Source of the DNA: Deltaproteobacteria bacterium
GTDB taxonomy: Bacteria; Myxococcota_A; UBA796; SXON01
NCBI GenBank assembly: GCA_947486185.1
Contig: CANKTH010000003.1
Coordinates: forward strand, 47,788 to 111,787
Direction: 5' to 3'
Length of the DNA stretch: 64,000 nt
Shown here piece after piece: positions 56,285 through 64,000 of the stretch. Position numbers and translations under genes: made by a program. The notes below the pieces were generated by a model. The model was not told where the DNA came from, did no database searches, and saw nothing but the letters and a program-made list of their open reading frames with translations. Each line of letters starts with the position of its first letter. The first letter of the stretch is position 1.

Positions 56285-57609
56285 CGGAGATCCAGGAGCA
56301 GGCTCTCAGGGGCCTCGAGGTGCTCTTTGAGGGCGCTGACGAAACGGGCCGCGACGGCGCCGTCGATGATCCGGTGGTCGAAGCTGGGCGAGAGGTAGAA
56401 CATCTTCCGAGCCACGATCTGGCCGTCGATGACCATGGGCCGCTCGTGGATCTGGTTGACCCCCAGGATCGCCACTTCCGGGTGATTGATGATCGGGGTG
56501 GCGAAGCGGCCGCCGATGTTGCCGACCGAGGTGATGGTAAAGGTTCCACCGGTGAGATCGTCGAGCTTGAGCTTGCCGTCACGCGTACGTTGGGAGAGGT
56601 CGGCGATCTCCGTGGCGATCTCGTAAAGACTCTTCCGTTCTACGTTTTTTACGACGGGTACGTACAGGCCGGCGTCGGAGTCGGTGGCGATACCGATGTT
56701 GACCTCGCGGCGCACGGTGAGCTCGAAGGCTTCTTCGTTCATCACCGCGTTGATCGTGGGGAAGTCGTGGAACACCTGAACCAGGGACTTCATGATGAAC
56801 GGCAGGTACGAGAGCTTCACCCCGCGCGGCCCGGCGACCCGGTTGAGCGACTCGCGCAGCGCCACCAGCGCGGTCGCGTCGACCTCATCCACGTAGGTGA
56901 AGTGCGGGACCGTGCGGTAGGACTGGGTCATCTTCTCCGCGATCTTCCTACGAAGGCCGATGATGCGGATCTTCTCGTCTCCGGTGCTGGGCGCCGGAGC
57001 GGGCAGCGCGGGCGGCGCGATCGGCAGCGGCGCGGCTTCGGGCACGAGGGCGGCGCTGACGTCCGCGCGGGTGACCCGACCATCCTTGCCCGTGCCGGCG
57101 ACGACGTCGATGTCCACCCCCTGCTTGCGGGCTTCGTGGCGTACCGCGGGCGAAGCGAGGGCGCGGCTTCCGGGAGGACGGGGCGGAGGCGGCATTCGCG
57201 CGGCGACCGCCTCGTGGACCCCGTTGGCCGGCGCGCTCGGAGCGGCGCTCGCCGGTGCCGGGGCGCTGACCGTAGCCGGGGCGCTCGCCGCGGGCGGGGC
57301 GCTCGCGGGTGGCGGGGCCTGGGCCGCCGTCGGCTTCGAGGGGGGCGGGACCGGGGTCGCTGCCGCGGTGCCGTTCTGGAGGTCGATCTCCAGGAGCGGG
57401 GCATGGACCTTGATGATGTCCCCGGGGCGTCCGTGGAGGGTTCGTGCGATACCCCCTTTGGGGCTGGAGATTTCGACCGTCGCCTTGTCGGTCATGATCT
57501 CGCAGATGGGCTGGTCTCGCTCCACCTTGTCCCCGGCCTGGATCAGCCAGCGCACCACTTCACCCTCGACCACGCCTTCGCCGATCTCAGGAAGCTCGAA
57601 CACGAACAT
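56281..57609 (-). CDS. 2-oxoacid dehydrogenase E2 (dihydrolipoyl acyltransferase)
   Basis: Lipoyl domain EIMTDKATVEISSP, PSBD region, catalytic SFDHRIIDGAVAARF. Confidence 0.95.
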   Translation of the reverse strand: MFVFELPEIGEGVVEGEVVRWLIQAGDKVERDQPICEIMTDKATVEISSPKGGIARTLHGRPGDIIKVHAPLLEIDLQNGTAAATPVPPPSKPTAAQAPPPASAPPAASAPATVSAPAPASAAPSAPANGVHEAVAARMPPPPRPPGSRALASPAVRHEARKQGVDIDVVAGTGKDGRVTRADVSAALVPEAAPLPIAPPALPAPAPSTGDEKIRIIGLRRKIAEKMTQSYRTVPHFTYVDEVDATALVALRESLNRVAGPRGVKLSYLPFIMKSLVQVFHDFPTINAVMNEEAFELTVRREVNIGIATDSDAGLYVPVVKNVERKSLYEIATEIADLSQRTRDGKLKLDDLTGGTFTITSVGNIGGRFATPIINHPEVAILGVNQIHERPMVIDGQIVARKMFYLSPSFDHRIIDGAVAARFVSALKEHLEAPESLLLDLR

Positions 57610-57693
57610 AGTAGCTATCTCCAGGGGTTTGGGTCGGTATTCGCAGGGTCGATGGGCACAGCGGGGGTGTGCGGACGATCAGGGCTGGCAGCT

Positions 57694-58491
57694 TCAGTAC
57701 GTCAGGCTTCCGCGGAGCGCAGCGATGAGGGCGTCCGGGTCGGCTTCTTGCGTGAGCGCGACGGGCGGGCTCTCCAGCGAGAGGAACGCGGCCACCACGA
57801 GCCGGGATAGGAGCGCTTCGTCCCCCACCAGCACGAGGCGGCCGCTCCGGCTCACCGCGCGGCCGAGCTCGTCGATCTGTGATGAGGTTGGTGGAAGCTC
57901 TCGAAGCTCGATCAGCTCCACCTGGCCGCGGAGCGCCTCGGCTGCGACACGCGCGCGGGCGACGCCGCCGCCCGAAGCGACCAGGACCGCGCCGGCCCCC
58001 GCCACCCGACTCACGGGGCCGACACCCGCCGACGCCTCACCGGCGTCCGCCCCCGGTACCAGCTGGATCACCGTCGGCCCACTCCGAAGCCCCTCGTCGA
58101 GCAGGGCGGGCAGCTCGGCGGCGACGCTCGTAGTGAGGCAACGAAGGCCACGGGGAGGCGGCGCGCTGCCTTCCGGCACCAGGACCACCAGCGACAAAGG
58201 CCACGCTGAGCCGGGTAATGCCGCGAGCCGCGCGGCTTCTTCGAGGGCCTCTGTCGCCCGCCCAAGCCCGGCTGGGTCAATCAGCTCGACGACCACCCGC
58301 GCGCCGCCTGCAGCGAGGCCCAAAGCCAGCCCTACCGACGCGCACTCGGACAGGGGTGTGCCGATGAGCTGGTCGGGGCGGCCCCTGAGCCGAAGGTTCG
58401 GACCGTGACGGCCGACGGTCTCGCCGACCAGCACCCCGTCGCTGTCTAGATGGCGCTGAAGCGCCGATAGAAGCTCCGCCTGCGTCGTCAT
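57694..58491 (-). CDS. Reduced 2-oxoacid dehydrogenase E1 beta-like protein (265 aa)
   Basis: GVLVGETVGRHG...GTPLSECASVGLALGLAAGGARVVVEL; C-term VELIELRELPPTSSQIDELGRAVSRSGRLVLVGDE. Confidence 0.78.
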   Translation of the reverse strand: MTTQAELLSALQRHLDSDGVLVGETVGRHGPNLRLRGRPDQLIGTPLSECASVGLALGLAAGGARVVVELIDPAGLGRATEALEEAARLAALPGSAWPLSLVVLVPEGSAPPPRGLRCLTTSVAAELPALLDEGLRSGPTVIQLVPGADAGEASAGVGPVSRVAGAGAVLVASGGGVARARVAAEALRGQVELIELRELPPTSSQIDELGRAVSRSGRLVLVGDEALLSRLVVAAFLSLESPPVALTQEADPDALIAALRGSLTY

Positions 58492-59378
58492 GCCTGGTTC
58501 TCCGCCGCTGGGGTCGTGCCGATCAACTGCCGGATGAAGTACTCGCCGGCCCGGTAGGACGAGCGCACCAGGGGTCCGCTGGCGACAAAACGGAAGCCCA
58601 TCTCCAAACCGAGCAGCTCCCAGGCCTTGAATTCTTCGGGCCGCACATAACGCTCGACCGGCAGGTAGAGCGGCCCGGGCCGCAGGTACTGGCCGATGGT
58701 CAGAAAGTCCACCCCCAAGCTACGAAGCTCACGCATCGTGGCGACGACCTCCTCGTGGGTCTCGCCGTGGCCGACCTGGATCGAGGTCTTGCACAGGTGC
58801 CCGCGCTGGGACGCTGCGCCGAGGATCGAGGATGACTGCGCCCAGTTGGCGCGCGGGTCCCTCACCTTGCCTTGGAGGCGGTGCACCGTCTCGACGTTGT
58901 GGGCGAGCACGTCCGGGCGGGCGTCGAGCACCACCTGGAGCAGGTCGAGGTCGCCGCAGAAGTCGGGGATGAGGACCTCGACGAGCGTGTGGGGGTTGTA
59001 GTTCCGAACTTCGCGGATGCAGGCGGCGAAGTGACCCGCGCCCTGGTCGGCCAGATCGTCGCGGTCCACGGAGGTGATCACGACATAATCGAGCTTCATC
59101 TCGGCGATCGCCTGAGCGAGCTTGGTGGGCTCCTCGGCGTCGAGCGGGCTCCCGACCCGGCGGGTCTTCACGGCGCAAAAACGGCAGCCTCGCGTACAGA
59201 TGTCGCCCATGACCATGAAGGTCGCGGTCCCGGCTCCCCAGCACTCACCGACGTTCGGGCAATGCGCCTCCTCGCACACGGTGTGGAGGCTCAACTCACG
59301 GGCCCTCGCCTTGATCCCTGTATATCGCTCCCCTCCCGGCATCCGGACCTTCAGCCATTCGGGTTTGCTCAGGGCCAT
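58488..59378 (-). CDS. lipA: Lipoyl synthase
   Basis: Start inferred at MALSKPEWLKVRMPGG; CEEAHCPNVGECW, ICTRGCRFCAVKT, MLGLE..GEYFIRQ-like C-term. Confidence 0.96.
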   Translation of the reverse strand: MALSKPEWLKVRMPGGERYTGIKARARELSLHTVCEEAHCPNVGECWGAGTATFMVMGDICTRGCRFCAVKTRRVGSPLDAEEPTKLAQAIAEMKLDYVVITSVDRDDLADQGAGHFAACIREVRNYNPHTLVEVLIPDFCGDLDLLQVVLDARPDVLAHNVETVHRLQGKVRDPRANWAQSSSILGAASQRGHLCKTSIQVGHGETHEEVVATMRELRSLGVDFLTIGQYLRPGPLYLPVERYVRPEEFKAWELLGLEMGFRFVASGPLVRSSYRAGEYFIRQLIGTTPAAENQA

Positions 59379-59511
59379 GCCGCCTCCCGCGGGTTGGGTC
59401 GCGCGACTAACCCGCTCCGGGCCTCGGGGCACGCGGGCCCGCCTCGATGTGGACCGCTCACGACAACTGGCGTACACCGCGGTATGACGGGGGTGGTGCT
59501 CCCTGCTGTCG

Positions 59512-59964
59512 ATGACCTTCCTGCTCGGTGCCGGCGCGTTCGTCGCGGGCGCTCTCTGGCTTGGCCTCGTGGTTTTTCCACGACGCGCGGAGCCGATCGA
59601 GCGGCTGCTGGCTTACGGGAGGAGTCGGGGGTTTGTGAGCCACGGGGACGGCGTCGCCACGCCACTCCGGCTGGTACGTGCTTACAACCAGCGTATCTGT
59701 ACGCTTACCTTCCAGATCGACGGCGAAGTCGGCGACACGCTGATCCTCGGGGTCGACTGCGAGGCCGACGCCGGGGCGGGCCCGGAGGCGGCGGTGCTCC
59801 AAGATGCGGCGCTGGTGGTACGCTGGTTGCGCCCCGACCGGGCCCTGTTCGAAGCCGAGAGGCTCGACGCCGCGCTGCGTGCGCTGGTCGAGGCAGCCGA
59901 AGCCTTGGAGGCGCGGGGCGACCCGCCCGGAGCGACCGATGAACCTGTATCTCGAACCGATTGA
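59512..59964 (+). CDS. Hypothetical membrane-anchored protein
   Basis: MTFLLGAGAFVAGALWLGLVVFP leader; overlaps the start of the HD-GYP gene. Confidence 0.6.
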   Translation: MTFLLGAGAFVAGALWLGLVVFPRRAEPIERLLAYGRSRGFVSHGDGVATPLRLVRAYNQRICTLTFQIDGEVGDTLILGVDCEADAGAGPEAAVLQDAALVVRWLRPDRALFEAERLDAALRALVEAAEALEARGDPPGATDEPVSRTD

Positions 59965-61669
59965 CTCTCCTCTCGCTCCGCTGATTCGGCGCCTCTGCGC
60001 CGCGGTGAGCGAGCCGGTGGACCTGCACGTCGTCGACCGCGTGTGTGCACCGGGCGCGTTGGTGGACGATCAGACCATCGTGGTCGGGGTAGAGGATGAG
60101 CCGACGGCCTTCGACGTGGTGGACCCCGCGGAGCTCGAGTCCCGCCTCCCCCGCGTGCTTCGAAGCTATGTGCGCGCGGCGACGCTCCGGGCCAGGCTGG
60201 CGGAGGTGGAGATCGAGGCCGCGAGCCTCGACGAGGTGGGCCGGGCGCTGTCCGATGTGCGCGATCTGGATCGGTTGCTCACCTCGATCCTCGAGTATGC
60301 GCGGAACCTCTGCCACGCCGATGCCGGTAGCGTCTACCTGAGCCGCGCCGGTGAGCTGCGTTTTGTGGCGACGGCGAACGACACCGTGGAGCTTCCGAAT
60401 CAACGGCCCAACCTGCGCGTGTCGCCCAACAGCCTGGCCGGCTGGGTGGCCTCCACCGGGCAGTTCCTCAACATCGCCGACGTGCGGGACCTGGCCGATG
60501 ACGTATCTTACCGGTTTGACCCGGAATTTGACCGGGCCACCGGCTACCGCACGCGCTCGATGTTGCTGCTGCCCCTCAGACGCCTGTCGGGCGATGTGCT
60601 CGGCGTGCTCGCGTTGATCAACCACAAGCGGGTCGCGGGCGTGCCCCTCACCGATTTTTCAGAGGTCTCGCCTTTTGGCGCACGGGATCTCCGGCTTGCG
60701 AGCTCGATCGCCTCGTCGGCCTCCGTCGCGCTCGACAACCATCAGCTCATCGCGGAGAGCCAGCTCCTGTTCGACGCTTTCGTCGAAGCATCGGTCGCCG
60801 CGATCGAGGACCGCGACCCGGCTACGGGGGGCCACAGCCAGCGGGTGGCGCGGTTGACGGTGAGGCTGGCCGAGGCGATGGCCGAGCTGCCGGGATTTGA
60901 GGGGGTCGCGCGGCCGGATCGGCTCACCGAGCTTCGTTATGCGTCGTTGTTGCATGACTTTGGCAAGGTTGGCGTCCGCGAAGAGGTGCTGCAGAAGGCG
61001 CGGCGGGTGCACCCCGCAGAGCTCCTGGAGATGGAGCTGCACGTCCACCAGCTCCACCTGTCGCGCCTGGGGGACACCAAGGACACGAGCCAGCTTCGCG
61101 AGGTGATTGACGAAGAGCGCCGCTGGGTGCGGCGGCTCGCCGACCCGCGGTATCGCCTGGGCCCGGAAGACCGTGAGCGGCTGTTCGATCTGGGTGAGCG
61201 CCTCAAACGTGCGGGGGTCAACGCGGATTTGACCCTGACGCGCCTGGCGATGACCGGGGGCACCCTGGACGGCGGCGAGCGAGAGGAGATGGAGCTGCAC
61301 GTCACCTGTACGTGGCGCTTTTTGTCGAGAATCCCGTGGACCAAGGCGCTCCGTGAGGTGCCGGACATCGCGTGGGCGCACCACGAGCGGCTCGACGGCT
61401 CGGGTTATCCCCGGGCGCTCGAGGGGCGCACGATCCCGGTGGGCGCCCAACTCATGGCGATCACCGATGTTTTTGACGCGCTCACCGCGTTCGACCGCCC
61501 GTACCGCGACGGCATTGCGCCGGACCGAGCCGTGTCGATCCTGCGCGCGGAGGCTGCGGCGGGCAAGTTGTTGGCGCCCGCCGTGGAGATGTTCGCGGAG
61601 CGGCAGCTCTGGCATGGCATCGCTGCGCTGGAACGCACCCCGCTCGTCGGTCGAGGGGGCGCCGGTTGA
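59939..61669 (+). CDS. GAF-HD-GYP domain protein (putative c-di-GMP phosphodiesterase)
   Basis: Start at MNLYLEPIDSPL; GAF DLDRLLTSILEYARNLCHADAGSVYL; SLLHDFGKVGVREEVLQKARRV; HHERLDGSGYPRALEGRTIP. Confidence 0.92.
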   Translation: MNLYLEPIDSPLAPLIRRLCAAVSEPVDLHVVDRVCAPGALVDDQTIVVGVEDEPTAFDVVDPAELESRLPRVLRSYVRAATLRARLAEVEIEAASLDEVGRALSDVRDLDRLLTSILEYARNLCHADAGSVYLSRAGELRFVATANDTVELPNQRPNLRVSPNSLAGWVASTGQFLNIADVRDLADDVSYRFDPEFDRATGYRTRSMLLLPLRRLSGDVLGVLALINHKRVAGVPLTDFSEVSPFGARDLRLASSIASSASVALDNHQLIAESQLLFDAFVEASVAAIEDRDPATGGHSQRVARLTVRLAEAMAELPGFEGVARPDRLTELRYASLLHDFGKVGVREEVLQKARRVHPAELLEMELHVHQLHLSRLGDTKDTSQLREVIDEERRWVRRLADPRYRLGPEDRERLFDLGERLKRAGVNADLTLTRLAMTGGTLDGGEREEMELHVTCTWRFLSRIPWTKALREVPDIAWAHHERLDGSGYPRALEGRTIPVGAQLMAITDVFDALTAFDRPYRDGIAPDRAVSILRAEAAAGKLLAPAVEMFAERQLWHGIAALERTPLVGRGGAG

Positions 61670-61759
61670 ACGCGGCGGTCGTCGCCGCCGAGGGGCCGCG
61701 CTAAGCTGACGCTTGACGCCTGACGCGTCGATCGGGCGATTCCGCCCACCGAGGTTCTG

Positions 61760-61858
61760 ATGCCCAAAGGTACACAAGGCACCGGCAAGGATAACAAACC
61801 GAAGCTCTCCACCAAGGAGAAGGCCGAAAAGAAGAAGACGAAGGCAGCGAAGGGCTAG
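61760..61858 (+). CDS. Tiny Lys-rich basic protein (32 aa)
   Basis: ATG...TAG: MPKGTQGTGKDNKPKLSTKEKAEKKKTKAAKG; directly followed by a hairpin. Confidence 0.55.
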   Translation: MPKGTQGTGKDNKPKLSTKEKAEKKKTKAAKG

Positions 61859-61874
61859 TCTGCCACCCGCCCCC

Positions 61875-61905
61875 CCAGAGGCGGCACCTCTGCCGCCGCC
61901 TCTGG
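61875..61905. terminator. Hairpin between convergent genes, probable bidirectional terminator
   Basis: CCAGAGGCGGCA-CCTC-TGCCGCCG-CCTCTGG, between stops at 61858 (+) and 61915 (-); no clear U-tract. Confidence 0.5.
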
Positions 61906-61914
61906 CGCTGCCGC

Positions 61915-63690
61915 TCACTTCACCAGCAACGCCCAGTTGTCCAGGACCAGCGTGCCAAAGTCCTTGCTGCACGAGTTGGTCTCTTCGTAGTGGTCGCCGT
62001 CGTCGGTCAGCACCGAGACAAAGGTGTTGAAGTCGGGCTCTGGCACGATGTAGCCACAGTAGGCGTTGGCGATGCCGATAGGAACGTGGAAGGTGCCCGG
62101 GAGCATGTCGCGGATCGGCGTCGTCTCGGTGGCGCTGATGACGTAGGGCGCCGCGTGCGCCTGTAGGCAGTCGCAGTCCCCGACGACCTCGGCGTCTTTA
62201 CACAAGGCGAAGTCCACCGCGGCGCAGTCGGGATCGTCCTGCACCCAGCGCCGGTCCCCCTGGCGGAGGCTGGCGTCGGTCATCGCAGGCTCGTCGGGCA
62301 CCCCGTAGAAGAGCTCCGGGAACAGCTCGCCTGGAAAACTCGCCAGGGTGGACGGGCCAAGCTGCACCATCCACACACCGGCGGGCACACAGCCGAAGAG
62401 GTCGTTGTCGAGCCCCCACTCCGGACACGTTTCGTCCCGGATCACGTAGCTGTCGGGGGTGTCGAGGATGCCGATCTGAAAAGCCAGCTTGAAGCTGATG
62501 TTGTTTACGGGGATCAAGAAGTCCTGGTGCTTGACCGACAGAGCAGTCCACGGGGTCGAGTCGGAGAGCGCCGTCTGGGCCGCCTGGGCCACCAGCACGC
62601 CCCAGGTCTCCGCGAAGGCAAAACCATCTTCTTCCAACCATACCGGCGCGCCCGCTCCGTCCAGCACACGAGCGCCGTTCGTATCGATCGACGGCAACAC
62701 GCCGCCGCTTGACGACTGCATGCCGCCCAGGGCGCCCGAGAGGAACACCGTGGTCCCGCCATCGGCGCGTTCGATATAGTCCCGCATGTAGCCTACATAG
62801 TCGGCGCTCAGCAGGGTGTGGTTGGACTCGCTGGTCTCCGGGTGGCCGGAGGCCGACACCACCGTAGCGACCCGGCCGTCGGCACCATCGAGGGCCAACG
62901 CCCACACCTCGTCCGCCGCCAGGATCGGGTCCCGGATGTCGTTCATCCCGCCGAGAACGGACGGATCGGGGTTGATCCCACCAAACGGCTCGCCGTTCAA
63001 CGTGGGGTCGGTGGACATCACCGTGATGCCCTGGCTGGCGCTCACGGGCACCATCCCGGCGGCGGCGACCGTGATCGCATCATAGATGCCGGGAGCGATG
63101 CTCTCGACAAATGGAGCATAGGTGCCGGTGGTCGCCGCGTCGGGGCCCCAGATGCCCGCGGTGTCGGGCGCGGAGTGACTGTGGGAGCTGCTGACCACGA
63201 TCCGGTTTCGGTCATAGCCGTCAGCTTCCAACATATCTCTGAGATCTCGGATCCGGTTTTCCAAGATACCCAGGGCGTCGAAGCCCACCAGCGTCACGTA
63301 CTCGCCGTTGAGTGAGAGCACCACGGCAGTGGCGGTGATCGGGTCGTGGACACCGGTGGCGGCGCGGTTGGACTGGTACCCGGCGATCCACACGCCGTCG
63401 AACCGACCGTCACCGTTGAGGTCGTTGAAAGGCTCTTCACAATCGACCCGTGTCGCGTCGGGATCGGTCATGCACCCGTCAAACTCGGCGTCATTGTCCA
63501 GATCGGTGAAGGTCTCGAAGTTGGTGGGGGTGAGATCGACCCGCGCGACCCCGGCATAGAGCTGGTCGTCCTGCTTGGAGATGATGCCATACGGCGGCGG
63601 CGGAACGGCGGCCGGGGGCTTCTCGTCGGCGCAGGCGCCCAACAGAGCAAGGAGGAGCAGGGGAGAAGAGCTCGAAGCCAGACCGTTCAT
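61915..63690 (-). CDS. Neutral/alkaline ceramidase-like lipoprotein
   Basis: Start at MNGLASSSSPLLLLALLGACADEKPP; LYAGVARVDLTPTN, IVVSSSHSHSAPDTAGIWG. Confidence 0.82.
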   Translation of the reverse strand: MNGLASSSSPLLLLALLGACADEKPPAAVPPPPYGIISKQDDQLYAGVARVDLTPTNFETFTDLDNDAEFDGCMTDPDATRVDCEEPFNDLNGDGRFDGVWIAGYQSNRAATGVHDPITATAVVLSLNGEYVTLVGFDALGILENRIRDLRDMLEADGYDRNRIVVSSSHSHSAPDTAGIWGPDAATTGTYAPFVESIAPGIYDAITVAAAGMVPVSASQGITVMSTDPTLNGEPFGGINPDPSVLGGMNDIRDPILAADEVWALALDGADGRVATVVSASGHPETSESNHTLLSADYVGYMRDYIERADGGTTVFLSGALGGMQSSSGGVLPSIDTNGARVLDGAGAPVWLEEDGFAFAETWGVLVAQAAQTALSDSTPWTALSVKHQDFLIPVNNISFKLAFQIGILDTPDSYVIRDETCPEWGLDNDLFGCVPAGVWMVQLGPSTLASFPGELFPELFYGVPDEPAMTDASLRQGDRRWVQDDPDCAAVDFALCKDAEVVGDCDCLQAHAAPYVISATETTPIRDMLPGTFHVPIGIANAYCGYIVPEPDFNTFVSVLTDDGDHYEETNSCSKDFGTLVLDNWALLVK

Positions 63691-63885
63691 GGTTCCATCC
63701 GCTCGGGGGAGTGTATGCCAACCCGGCCCGGACCGGAGTGCTTTGACGACCGACCGGCGGAAAATCATGGTTTTGACTGTGTCATTGCCCAGGTCTTTCC
63801 GTGCGTGAAGCGGCGATTCAGGAAGAGTCGCCGTTCCTCATTCTGGAGCGACGCTAAACAGAATCGCATCACAGCGCATGGATCC

Positions 63886-63916
63886 TTGACGCGTCAACGC
63901 CCGCTGATACATCATG
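63886..63916 (+). promoter_or_regulatory. Possible promoter with overlapping palindromic operator
   Basis: TTGACGCGTCAA perfect 12-bp palindrome (63886-63897) whose TTGACG could be a -35, about 16 nt before TACATC. Confidence 0.25.
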
Positions 63917-64000
63917 GCGCGGCGTGAGGTGTGCAGTGGCGAGGAGTCGCAATGGCGAAGCGGTGCCTCCGGAGCTCCGGTCGGACGAGGCCATGAGGTC

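Overview
High-GC chromosomal window, gene-dense on both strands, with a Myxococcota/deltaproteobacterial flavour: a MYXO-CTERM-like tail, FG-GAP/MopE-type surface proteins, Ser/Thr kinase and PP2C signalling proteins, and many short-leader lipoproteins. Recognisable housekeeping blocks are speA with a truncated M3 peptidase; an acyl-CoA dehydrogenase; dapC-dapD-dapE; gatC-gatA; hslR-like; and lipA with a reduced 2-oxoacid dehydrogenase E1beta-like/E2/E1alpha-like cluster. Signalling genes are a PP2C-cNMP-binding fusion, a class III cyclase, a WD40 kinase, an HK/RR pair and a GAF-HD-GYP protein. Accessory surface genes include two MopE-repeat proteins, LVIVD-repeat proteins, a di-haem-type cytochrome, a PHM-like copper monooxygenase, a P460-like protein and a ceramidase-like protein. 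The most interesting signal is at about 40985-41196. A decayed redoxin-like gene there has an in-frame TGA at the thioredoxin position (FATW-U-PVCPSEV). It is followed 17 nt later by a perfect GTCCGA-GGTC-TCGGAC hairpin, matching the E. coli fdhF SECIS apical geometry. I read it as a relic selenocysteine thioredoxin-like module in a small gene-decay zone. Other notable items are nested palindromic elements at 19846-19966 and 28695-28762, degenerate E1 subunits lacking ThDP motifs, a FolB-cupin fusion, and a helical insertion in the HD-GYP domain. No CRISPR, rRNA, tRNA, transposase or phage genes were recognised. Start codons are partly inferred. No database searches were run.
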